DNA from: an uncultured Blautia sp.
Lineage (GTDB): Bacteria; Bacillota; Clostridia; Lachnospirales; Lachnospiraceae
Length of the DNA stretch: 64,000 nucleotides
Direction: 5' to 3'
NCBI GenBank assembly: GCA_934424575.1
Contig: CAKRXU010000005.1
Location: 1-64,000 of the forward strand
Made by a program: the position numbers and the translations under genes. The notes below the pieces were generated by a model that searched no databases, was not told the DNA's origin, and saw only the letters and a program-made list of their open reading frames with translations. Shown here piece by piece: positions 56,948 through 64,000 of the stretch. How positions within the stretch are numbered: position 1 is the first letter of the stretch; the number at the start of each line of letters is the position of its first letter.

Positions 56948-57337
56948 TCAACGTTTCAGTATATTGATACCATTTTTGCCTTCTTCGGCAGCACGCTGTG
57001 CCAGATCATCCAGTGTATCTCCGTCTTCTCTTTCAAGAACGATTGAAACCAGCATCGGCATGTTCATACCTGTCACAATCTGGATCTTCATGTTTTCACT
57101 GAGCATAGCACTGCTGTTAAACGGCGTTCCACCCAGAAGGTCTGCCAGTACCAGTACTCCATCTCCTGTGTCCAGATCTTCTATCATTTTTCCAAGTTCT
57201 TCTCTGTATGTATCCGGTGACATTCCCGGTTTCAGAGAAAGGATTCCTATCTGCTCTGCATCTCCGGCAACCATTTTCACACTGTCCATGATTCCCTCAC
57301 AAAGCTGTCCATGACTGATCACTGCAATTCCTACCAT
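56948..57337 (-). CDS. PTS mannose-family EIIA
   Basis: A 129-residue EIIA-Man-type protein with the phosphorylated His9 in IAVISHGQLCEGI and the conserved VLVLADLLGGTPFNSS near 60. It receives phosphate from HPr. It is 13 bases downstream of the EIID gene. Confidence 0.93.
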   Translation of the reverse strand: MVGIAVISHGQLCEGIMDSVKMVAGDAEQIGILSLKPGMSPDTYREELGKMIEDLDTGDGVLVLADLLGGTPFNSSAMLSENMKIQIVTGMNMPMLVSIVLEREDGDTLDDLAQRAAEEGKNGINILKR

Positions 57338-57350
57338 TTCTTATTACCTC

Positions 57351-58214
57351 CTATGCAACAACTCCCAGAACTCCAAGAAGGGAGCAAATAATACCAACTA
57401 TAAACAGAATGATGATAATATAAGTCGGTTTGATTTTTTTGTTCAGCATCTGCCACACGATCATGGTCAGTGCCAGTGGAATCATACCCGGAAGAAGTGA
57501 ATCCAGAATGTTCTGCACATTGATTGCTGTCGTACCTACATCAAATGCAATCGGCGTTTCTACAGCCACACGGGTTGCTGCCATATTTCCGACAACCATC
57601 AGACCTACAATACTGAATGCTTCTGTAATTCTGTTCAGTGTTCCTGACTGAAGAATCTGGATGATTGCAGATTTTCCACGTTTATATCCCTGCATATACA
57701 TAAGGTAACTGATGCTTAACATCATTACTTTATAGATTACTTCAAACAGGATCGGACCTGCAAAGTTTCCCGCCAGTGCAAGGCTGCAGCAGATACTTGC
57801 CAGAATAGGATAAACAATACCCTGCGAAATCGTATCTCCGATGCCTGCCACCGGTCCCATCAGACCGGTACGGACTGCGTTGATGTCATCGCCTGTAATC
57901 TCTGCACCATTTGCCGCCTGCTCTTCCATGGAAGCTGTAATTCCATGAATGATAGAGCCGATCCAGGATGGCTCCGTGTTAAAAAACACCATATATTTTT
58001 TCAAAGCTTTGACACGGTCTTCATTTTTGTCATATAAGCGTTTCACGATTGGAACCATGGCATTCGCCGCACCAAGTGCCTGCAGTCGTTCATAATTGTA
58101 GCAGCCCTCACTGGAGTACACGAGAAGCCATTGTTTGATCAGATCGCTTTTTCGCAATTTTTTTACTTCTGTTCCTTCTTCAACAGTAAGTTCATCGTTT
58201 CTTGCTTCCGCCAT
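57351..58214 (-). CDS. PTS mannose-family EIID
   Basis: A 287-residue membrane component of a mannose-superfamily permease. Seen: GCYNYERLQALGAANAMVP near 37, FFNTEPSWIGSIIHGI near 72, and GLMGPVAGIGDTISQG near 112. It forms the sugar channel with EIIC. Its ATG overlaps the EIIC stop by one base (TAATG). Confidence 0.94.
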   Translation of the reverse strand: MAEARNDELTVEEGTEVKKLRKSDLIKQWLLVYSSEGCYNYERLQALGAANAMVPIVKRLYDKNEDRVKALKKYMVFFNTEPSWIGSIIHGITASMEEQAANGAEITGDDINAVRTGLMGPVAGIGDTISQGIVYPILASICCSLALAGNFAGPILFEVIYKVMMLSISYLMYMQGYKRGKSAIIQILQSGTLNRITEAFSIVGLMVVGNMAATRVAVETPIAFDVGTTAINVQNILDSLLPGMIPLALTMIVWQMLNKKIKPTYIIIILFIVGIICSLLGVLGVVA

Positions 58215-58960
58215 TATAATTCCTCCTCTTCTTCTTTATTTCCAAAGAAATACAGCAGTACTGCAACAGTCGCTGCAAAAATTGTAATTGCCATTGTATC
58301 AAGTTTCAGATAAACAGTCAGGAAATATCCTATAATGAAAAATGGTAAGATTTTTTTCTTGCTCAGGAAACTTAACAGCATTGCAATTCCAAGTGCCGGC
58401 ATCATTGCTCCAACCAGACTCAGCGCATCGATCATAGGCTGTGGAATTGCTGCCAGTGCTTTCTGTGCAAAGTCGCCGCCAAAAGCTACCAGAATAAATG
58501 CCGGAACTCCATAAAGGATAAAAGCTGTGATTCCTGATGGCAGATAGTTCATCACCTGCATCATACGGATATTTCCCTGTTCCAGATACTTGTCTGCTTT
58601 ATGTACCCAAAATGCATTTACGGTCATGTAAGCCTGGCTTACAAGGATACCAAGAAGACTAAACGGAACTGCAAAAGTAAGTGCAAGACTTGGATCTGCT
58701 CCGGAAAGAAGTGTCAATGCAGTACCAAAAACACCTGCTACCATTAAGTTTCCCGGCATTGTGCCTCCTGCTGTGATCCATCCCAGATACGCAAGCTGAA
58801 TCGTGGCTGCTGCTTTCATTCCGTTTAACGGATCCCCCATTACGATACCTACAAGAAATCCTGTCCAGATCGGATAATCCCAGGTTCTTGTCACCGCCTG
58901 ACTGAAGTGCCACTGACTCAGAGTTGAAATGATTGCTACTAAAATCGCTGATAGTAACAT
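58214..58960 (-). CDS. PTS mannose-family EIIC
   Basis: A 248-residue polytopic EIIC. Seen: WDYPIWTGFLVGIVMGDPLNG near 27 (split signature), IQLAYLGWITAGGTMPGN near 53 and PAFILVAFGGDF. First gene of the second transcription unit of the locus (EIIC-EIID-EIIA-SIS-dehydrogenase-EIIB-HAD). Start follows a GGGAGG site. Confidence 0.94.
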   Translation of the reverse strand: MLLSAILVAIISTLSQWHFSQAVTRTWDYPIWTGFLVGIVMGDPLNGMKAAATIQLAYLGWITAGGTMPGNLMVAGVFGTALTLLSGADPSLALTFAVPFSLLGILVSQAYMTVNAFWVHKADKYLEQGNIRMMQVMNYLPSGITAFILYGVPAFILVAFGGDFAQKALAAIPQPMIDALSLVGAMMPALGIAMLLSFLSKKKILPFFIIGYFLTVYLKLDTMAITIFAATVAVLLYFFGNKEEEEEL

Positions 58961-58998
58961 TTTTTTGTTCCTCCCTTCAATTCGTTTGATCTGAGCTT

Positions 58999-59052
58999 AG
59001 TATACCGTCTGACGAATTTCCGCTCCATACCAAATGCTTTCCACAAATGTGG
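58999..59052 (-). promoter_or_regulatory. Regulated promoter of the mannose-type PTS unit
   Basis: A TATACT -10 (59004-58999) has no good -35, and the dyad CCACA-TT-TGTGG (59052-59041) is centred about 55 bases before the predicted start. That arrangement fits activator dependence. No sigma-54 GG/GC signature was found. Confidence 0.4.
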
Positions 59053-59066
59053 CAACTTTTTTGTGC

Positions 59067-59104
59067 AAAAAGAAAAAGTGCACGGAAAATTCGCACACTT
59101 TTTG
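59067..59104 (-). terminator. Terminator after the ascorbate-type PTS EIIC gene
   Basis: AAAAAGTG pairs with CACTTTTT around an imperfect inner stem, followed by CTTTTT on the minus strand. It separates the two PTS units. Confidence 0.6.
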
Positions 59105-59139
59105 GTGATTTTGCATAATTTTATTTCTTTACGTCTCTT

Positions 59140-60501
59140 TTACTTGTCGTCCATAAAATATGGCGTATGTTTATCTCTGTTTTCCAGCATGCTCGGAATC
59201 ATAGCCATAATAACGATAATTCCCGCAAGTATCACAATCGTTCCAACAACTCCTGCCTTATGTATCCATCTTCCGATCAACAATGCTGTCAGTCCCATAT
59301 CCGGGTCTGCAAATGTAACATTTCCCACCCCCGTCATCTGAATATGAGGCAGGAACAAAAGCGGCAGCATAGTAACATAAATTCCACTGACAAAACTTCC
59401 AAGTATTGTCCCCTTGATTCCACCAGTAGAATTACCATAAACACCCGAAGTTCCTCCACAGAAAAAATGAATCATGATTCCCGGCAGTATCATGGTCAGA
59501 TGGCAGGCCCGCATAATAAGCAGTGCTGTGAGACCGCCCATGAAAGAACAGACAAAGCCGATGATCAGTGCATTTGGAGACCTCGAAAATACAACCGGAC
59601 AGTCTACTGCCGCCTTTGCATCTGGCAGCCATTTTACCGAAAATCCTCTGATTGCCGGTACAATCTCATTCAGCATCCAGCGTACCCCTGTCATACAGAT
59701 ACCAAATCCAACTGTAAACATCAGTGACTGCTGAAACGCATAAACAAGATAATTTGTTCCTGCCGAAAGATTCTCCACATAAGATCTGCCGGCTACCAGT
59801 GCCGCAATCATATACATGACCGTCATTGTGATTCCTACCATAACAAACGTATCCCTCAGGAATGACAGTCGTTTGGGAATCTTTATTTTTTCGGCAGACT
59901 GCTTCGGATCACCATACAGTTTGCCAAGAACTGCTGCAAGAAAATATGCAGTGCTTCCAAAGTGCCCCAATGCAACTTTATCATTTCCACATATTTTCAC
60001 TGTATATTTCTGAAGAATTGACGGAAACAGCACACAACTGATACCAAGTGCCATCACAGCGATCAGATACCCCGGAAACTCTTCTATCTGATAGTGATTG
60101 ATCACACAGGCAAGGATACATGCCATATCCAGGATATGATGCCCTGTTGTGAATACATAACGAAATTTTGTAATTCTTGCCAGAAGAAGATTCATCAGTA
60201 TTCCACCGATCATGATGATTGCTACCTGTGTTCCATACTGATTAATAATAAGCCCTGTAGACGCATCTGTGCTGACTACAATACCAGAAATACGAAACCC
60301 CTTCTGGAACATTTTTCCAAAAGGTTCTACTGCTTCATAGATGACCTTCCCCGCTACTACGATCGTCTGAAATCCCAGCATTGCCTTGATTACACCTGCA
60401 AAAACAACTTCCGGTGCTTTTCTCTGAAGAAGCATTCCCGCCATAACCAGCAGACCGACAATAACAGAAGGAAGAAGAATGAGTTCTTTTATCACTTCCA
60501 T
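59140..60501 (-). CDS. PTS ascorbate/galactitol-superfamily EIIC, UlaA-like
   Basis: A 453-residue permease of the UlaA/SgaT group with about ten to eleven membrane segments. Seen: GFQTIVVAGKVIYEAVEPF near 43, FTTGHHILDMACILACVIN near 115, VFSRSPNALIIGFV near 300, FFCGGTSGVYGNSTGG near 345, and FADPDMGLTALLIG near 400. Known UlaA imports L-ascorbate as the 6-phosphate; related permeases carry other polyols or sugars. Paired with separate EIIB and EIIA genes just upstream. Confidence 0.85.
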   Translation of the reverse strand: MEVIKELILLPSVIVGLLVMAGMLLQRKAPEVVFAGVIKAMLGFQTIVVAGKVIYEAVEPFGKMFQKGFRISGIVVSTDASTGLIINQYGTQVAIIMIGGILMNLLLARITKFRYVFTTGHHILDMACILACVINHYQIEEFPGYLIAVMALGISCVLFPSILQKYTVKICGNDKVALGHFGSTAYFLAAVLGKLYGDPKQSAEKIKIPKRLSFLRDTFVMVGITMTVMYMIAALVAGRSYVENLSAGTNYLVYAFQQSLMFTVGFGICMTGVRWMLNEIVPAIRGFSVKWLPDAKAAVDCPVVFSRSPNALIIGFVCSFMGGLTALLIMRACHLTMILPGIMIHFFCGGTSGVYGNSTGGIKGTILGSFVSGIYVTMLPLLFLPHIQMTGVGNVTFADPDMGLTALLIGRWIHKAGVVGTIVILAGIIVIMAMIPSMLENRDKHTPYFMDDK

Positions 60502-60511
60502 AATAAAACCT

Positions 60512-60787
60512 CTACAGAGATAATGTCTGTACTATTTTTTGTTCCAGTTCATCCTGGTCTATGATGTTTTCCAGTGTGATCCTTGTTTTACCTTCCGGAA
60601 CACTCTCTTCCAGATCTCTGCCTGTCACAATATAATCTGCCATATCCCAGTCTGCCTCATACAGTGCCTGATGAGAAACTTCGTATTCATTCTGAACGCC
60701 ATATTTTTCAAGGATATCACGAATATTAAGTTCTACATAAAAACTGGAGCCCAACCCCATTCCGCATACTACCACAATCTGTTTCAT
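60512..60787 (-). CDS. PTS EIIB, UlaB/GatB-like
   Basis: A 91-residue EIIB with phosphocysteine Cys8 in VVVCGMGLGSSF. The 90-residue length and CGxGLGSS pattern fit the ascorbate/galactitol type. It begins four bases after the EIIA stop and precedes the UlaA-like EIIC by 10. Confidence 0.9.
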   Translation of the reverse strand: MKQIVVVCGMGLGSSFYVELNIRDILEKYGVQNEYEVSHQALYEADWDMADYIVTGRDLEESVPEGKTRITLENIIDQDELEQKIVQTLSL

Positions 60788-60791
60788 GTAA

Positions 60792-61202
60792 TTACCCCTC
60801 CATGATCTTTCGTATTTCTTCTGTTGTTTTTGCCTCCTGAATCCTTATCAGGTTCTGTCTGTCTGAGAAAGCATGCGTGATCTTTTTCAGCAGTTCCATA
60901 TGTTCTTGTGCATTTCCCGCTGCAAACGTTATAAAAATCTTTGCTGGACGACCAAGAAAATCTACCGGCTCCCCCAGTTTCAGAATGCAGGCCGCTGTCC
61001 CCGGAGTCCTTTCAGATGCATCTGCATGAGGCATACATACTCCTCTGCCAAGATAAAAATACCCACCATAAACCTTGATCGTCTGCAGAATATCTTCATA
61101 ATAACCACTTTTGATGATCCCATGTCTTTCCAGAATATCACAGGATCTACGGATTGCCTCCCGATAATCCTGTACTTTATCCAGCATTTCTATATATAAC
61201 AA
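60792..61202 (-). CDS. PTS EIIA, UlaC/fructose-mannitol type
   Basis: A 136-residue EIIA of the fructose-mannitol fold. The phosphorylated His is about His59 in GVCMPHADAS; LGEPVDFLGRPAKIF and IFITFAAGNAQEH follow. The start is a TTG at 61202 that sits seven bases after GAGGAG, a site that itself overlaps the stop of the regulator gene; an earlier TTG and a later ATG are less well placed. Confidence 0.88.
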   Translation of the reverse strand: MLYIEMLDKVQDYREAIRRSCDILERHGIIKSGYYEDILQTIKVYGGYFYLGRGVCMPHADASERTPGTAACILKLGEPVDFLGRPAKIFITFAAGNAQEHMELLKKITHAFSDRQNLIRIQEAKTTEEIRKIMEG

Positions 61203-61206
61203 CTTT

Positions 61207-63129
61207 TTACTCCTCAAGTTCCAGAATGTCCTGATAACATTCAGACTGTTTGAACTTTTCTATATTATTATTTTTCTGAAGAACATTGATCAGATTTGAC
61301 AATATATAGTTTTCTTCTTTGTTGGCAATAACAATGATTGTCTTGACCAGATCTTTTCCGTGCGTGCCAAATGGTATCGCCTCCGTCAGATTCAGAAGAG
61401 CAATCGATGTTTCGTGTACATACTCCGCATGAGCATGTACAAATGCAATTTCCGGAATAAATACCATATAATTTCCCATGTTTTGAACAACTTTGATCAT
61501 ATCATCCACATATCTTGGTTCAATCTGCTTTTTTCGGAGAAGTGGTACTGCTGCCTTTCGGATTGCCTCCTGCCAGTCTTTGATTTCCTGCTGAAACTGA
61601 CAGTTTTCTTCTGGCAGATAGGCACTGATTTTTCCTGTAGAATTTCTTCCAATTTTATAGATCAGGTGCGAAGTCTTATGATTGTAGCTGATCTTCATAA
61701 GCTGTTCCATGATCTTGCGGATATCTTCCTGCAAAAGAAGCGGGTTCACCTGTATGATCCGATAGCCTTTTAATTTCAATGGAACGGTCGTAAGGATCAG
61801 ATCAGGAGCAATTTCTTTGACTTTTGATGCAATGTCAGCCACACGGTAACTGCCAAGGACAGGAAGTTCCGGAAGATACATGGCAATCCTCTGCTTCAAC
61901 AGCGTTGAGGTAGCAATTCCCCCGTTGCACACTACAATAATCCTGATTTTCTTTGTATTAACAAGATAGTTCTGAAAAAAAGCCTCCAGATAAACAGTCA
62001 CGTATGCAATCTCTGCAGCTGGAAACTGAATCCGAAGTTTATCCTCGTATCTTTTTAATACTCTTTCTGCCAGCTCATACATAAAAGAGGATGTATATTG
62101 AATTTCCTGCATCAGAGGATTCACAATCCGGATGTGATTCTGCAGGCGGAAAACAGCTGTACGAAGATGTTCATAAAACTGCTTTTCTGACAGATTACCA
62201 TCTGTCCTTTCAATCCCAAGTTCTTCCAAAAAACTCTGTATAATTTCTCTGCACACAGAATCAGACCATCTTTCTGCCATAATTCCGTTATCCTCATCAG
62301 AGATACTTTTGGTACTACAGAGGATCATTGTCAGGTAGCAAAGATCTCCCTGCTTTAATTTTATTTTCAGATATTCTGTCACAAATTCCTGAACTATCTT
62401 ATAAACTGGATCTGTCTTTATCTGTAAAAGCATCCTGCTTTCTTTTGGATGTTTTCCAAATCCGGCACGGTACAAAGAAGCTGACAGCATGGCCTGCAGC
62501 TCATACAACGCTTCATCTGCATACTGTATTCCGGACCTCTCTTCTATGTAACGGATCAGTTTCACACTATATTCCGCACATTGGCCGGTCAGGTCAAGAA
62601 TGACTTTGACCGGATCAATACTCAGCTGTCCCGACATATTTACGTATATGTTAAAAAGGAAATTACGAATGAGTTCTTCATCTCCGGAAATATTCATTCC
62701 CACATAGGAGCGTTTATTCAGATCAATCCCATGAAGGATCAGTATCTGCTCTGCTGCCTTGACATCTGTAACCACAGTATTCCGGCTGATGTTCAATATA
62801 GATTCCAATTCATCAAGAGTCACCTTTTCACGCAAGATCAATCTGGTCAGGATCAGATAAATCCGTTCCTGCTGATCATACATACCTGAGTTTTCGACTT
62901 CAAAAAGTGCCTCCCAGTCCATATCATGCTCTACCTGTATCCTGATTCCAAGCCGCGGTTTTTTCTCCATCTGAATTCCATTATCCAGTAAAAACTGACT
63001 AATTCCATCCAGATCATTCCTCACTGTCCTCGCACTGACTTCAAATTCTCCGGCAATCTGCTCGACCGTTATAAAGCTTTCCTGTTTTGCGAGATAAAGA
63101 ACTATATTTCTCTGGCGTTTTGTAAGCAT
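61207..63129 (-). CDS. PRD-containing PTS-regulated transcriptional activator (MtlR/LicR type)
   Basis: A 640-residue multidomain regulator: N-terminal helix-turn-helix (RNIVLYLAKQESFITVEQIA near 6 and SARTVRNDLDGIS near 32), a second Mga-like HTH near 105 (ISRNTVVTDVKAAE), two PRD domains at about 175-390, an EIIB-Gat-like domain with Cys in IVVCNGGIATSTLL near 402, and an EIIA-like domain with His in FVHAHAEY near 570. Phosphorylation of PRD, EIIB and EIIA residues signals PTS flux. It heads the first PTS unit and probably controls both. Confidence 0.92.
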   Translation of the reverse strand: MLTKRQRNIVLYLAKQESFITVEQIAGEFEVSARTVRNDLDGISQFLLDNGIQMEKKPRLGIRIQVEHDMDWEALFEVENSGMYDQQERIYLILTRLILREKVTLDELESILNISRNTVVTDVKAAEQILILHGIDLNKRSYVGMNISGDEELIRNFLFNIYVNMSGQLSIDPVKVILDLTGQCAEYSVKLIRYIEERSGIQYADEALYELQAMLSASLYRAGFGKHPKESRMLLQIKTDPVYKIVQEFVTEYLKIKLKQGDLCYLTMILCSTKSISDEDNGIMAERWSDSVCREIIQSFLEELGIERTDGNLSEKQFYEHLRTAVFRLQNHIRIVNPLMQEIQYTSSFMYELAERVLKRYEDKLRIQFPAAEIAYVTVYLEAFFQNYLVNTKKIRIIVVCNGGIATSTLLKQRIAMYLPELPVLGSYRVADIASKVKEIAPDLILTTVPLKLKGYRIIQVNPLLLQEDIRKIMEQLMKISYNHKTSHLIYKIGRNSTGKISAYLPEENCQFQQEIKDWQEAIRKAAVPLLRKKQIEPRYVDDMIKVVQNMGNYMVFIPEIAFVHAHAEYVHETSIALLNLTEAIPFGTHGKDLVKTIIVIANKEENYILSNLINVLQKNNNIEKFKQSECYQDILELEE

Positions 63130-63154
63130 CTTTACCCTTCCAATACACTATATT

Positions 63155-63263
63155 CGTAACTGTTCAGTACCCTCACAGTTACGAGTCAAAACGCATTCCA
63201 GATCACCTTCTGTGATAGCATTTTGCCTTGTATGTCTCAGATTTCGCCAAAAACATGGCGAAA
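63155..63263 (-). promoter_or_regulatory. Two-hairpin leader of the PRD regulator gene
   Basis: TTTCGCCA...TGGCGAAA (63263-63242) and CGTAACTG...CAGTTACG (63183-63155) are perfect 8-base stems in a leader of about 175 bases. No T-run follows. Possible RNA-level control; no known family matched. Confidence 0.45.
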
Positions 63264-63312
63264 CACCTCGCGGGATACTACCTATTGAATAGTTACCTAT
63301 ATTCTATTTTCC

Positions 63313-63341
63313 AGTATAACGTTTTTTGAAAAGCTGTGCAA
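63313..63341 (-). promoter_or_regulatory. Promoter of the PRD regulator and first PTS unit
   Basis: Minus strand: TTGCAC (63341-63336), 17-base spacer, TATACT (63318-63313). Confidence 0.65.
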
Positions 63342-63359
63342 GGAGTCAATTTTATCTAC

Positions 63360-63406
63360 AAAAAAATCCCACAAACTGTTATATCTTACAGTTCATGGGA
63401 TTTTTA
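63360..63406. terminator. Terminator of the FAD-dependent protein gene
   Basis: AAAAATCCCA and AACTGT pair with AACAGTT and TGGGATTTTTT around an AT loop, with T-runs in both directions. Confidence 0.85.
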
Positions 63407-63424
63407 TCTTATATCTGATTTAGT

Positions 63425-64000
63425 TTAGTTCTGCTCTACAATATGTCTTGCTACGTAAATACCGCTTGCGGATGCGTGGGACAGGGAGTGAGTGACGCCG
63501 CTTCCGTCTCCGATCACGTACAGGCCTTTGTGGCAGCTTTCAAGGTTGTCGTCGATCTCAACTTCCATGTTGTAGAATTTAACTTCCACGCCGTACAGAA
63601 GGGTATCGTCGTTTGCAGTTCCCGGAGCTACTTTGTCCAGGGCGTAGATCATTTCGATGATGCCATCCAGGATACGCTTCGGAAGTACGAGGCTTAAGTC
63701 TCCAGGTGTTGCTGTGAGAGTCGGTGTTACAAGACCTTCCTCAACACGTTTCACGGTACTTCTACGTCCACGGACAAGGTCGCCGAAACGCTGTACAATA
63801 ACACCGCCGCCAAGCATATTGGAAAGTCTTGCGATACTTTCGCCGTATCCGTTGCTGTCCTTAAATGGCTCGGAGAAATGTTTTGAAACGAGAAGTGCGA
63901 AGTTGGTGTTGTCGGTTTTCTTCTCATCGCCCTCATAGCTGTGTCCGTTTACAGTGATGATGCCGTTGGTATTTTCGTTTACTACGATTCCGTTCGGATT
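63425..64000 (-). CDS. FAD-dependent protein, C-terminal part (cut by window edge)
   Basis: The frame is open from the right edge (191 residues visible, no start). The end contains GLYVIGDGSGVTHSLSHASASG, an FAD-binding motif, and YGESIARLSNMLGGGVIVQRFGD and LTATPGDLSLVLPKRI. These fit the uncharacterised FAD-dependent dehydrogenase family COG2509, whose members are about 460-540 residues. Reaction unknown. Confidence 0.78.
   Translation of the reverse strand, partial: NPNGIVVNENTNGIITVNGHSYEGDEKKTDNTNFALLVSKHFSEPFKDSNGYGESIARLSNMLGGGVIVQRFGDLVRGRRSTVKRVEEGLVTPTLTATPGDLSLVLPKRILDGIIEMIYALDKVAPGTANDDTLLYGVEVKFYNMEVEIDDNLESCHKGLYVIGDGSGVTHSLSHASASGIYVARHIVEQN

Overview
The window reads as chromosomal DNA of a low-to-mid GC, spore-forming member of the Clostridia, most likely family Lachnospiraceae. 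The reasons are the sigH neighbourhood (cysS-mrnC-rlmB-sigH), a Spo0A-type DNA-binding protein, strong AGGAGG-type ribosome binding sites, a class 1B pyrD/pyrK pair, PTS-rich accessory DNA and several small proteins typical of that family. I cannot name the genus. Nearly all genes lie on the minus strand; the plus-strand exceptions are the cold-shock gene, a DUF5721-like gene, tRNA-Thr/glnS, an aldose epimerase-like gene and a decayed TetR gene.

Layout. 1-5.7 kb: protein quality control and repair (HAD phosphatase, radA with a coupled small gene, clpC driven by a GntR-type regulator). 5.7-10.1 kb: purine operon purE-purM-purN-purD followed by an SseB-like gene. 10.1-13.8 kb: M29-like aminopeptidase, HD phosphohydrolase, two membrane proteins including a VanZ relative. 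13.8-20.5 kb: pyrE, then two tandem secreted transglutaminase-like proteins and a MATE exporter, then pyrF-pyrK-pyrD. 20.6-25.7 kb: cold-shock gene with a structured leader, DegV, a DUF5721-like gene facing a free-standing Spo0A DNA-binding domain, and htpG with a CIRCE palindrome. 25.7-31 kb: a large anchored surface protein, two HAD phosphatases and maf. 31-38.6 kb: tRNA-Thr-glnS, then sigH, rlmB, mrnC, cysS, ispF and a glycerol-1-phosphate dehydrogenase. 38.6-50.9 kb: a secreted serine hydrolase, a helicase with an apparent N-terminal nuclease-like domain, a degenerate HPr, aspartate kinase, DUF2325, trmO, an alanine/sodium symporter with an attenuator-like leader, a patatin, larC-larB and a papain-like protein. 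51-54.1 kb: secreted Fn3/Big2 protein, aldose epimerase relative, and a graveyard of a transporter and its TetR regulator. 54.1-63.3 kb: a carbohydrate locus with two complete PTS permeases of different superfamilies, an MDR dehydrogenase, a SIS isomerase, a HAD hydrolase and a PRD regulator. The right edge cuts an FAD-dependent protein.

Regulation is unusually readable. Many transcription units have a near-consensus sigma-A promoter, and several carry a palindrome at the expected operator position (gntR-clpC, DUF2325, DUF5721-like, the surface protein, htpG). The most interesting loci are the dual-PTS catabolic locus, the duplicated transglutaminase genes that share a 32-bp upstream element, the stand-alone Spo0A DNA-binding protein with a 0A box at its own promoter, and the attenuator-like leader of the symporter. 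No mobile element, CRISPR array or rRNA gene was seen. No gap above 300 bases lacks a described feature: 53171-54094 holds pseudogene remnants, and 63130-63424 (295 bases) holds a structured leader, promoter and terminator.
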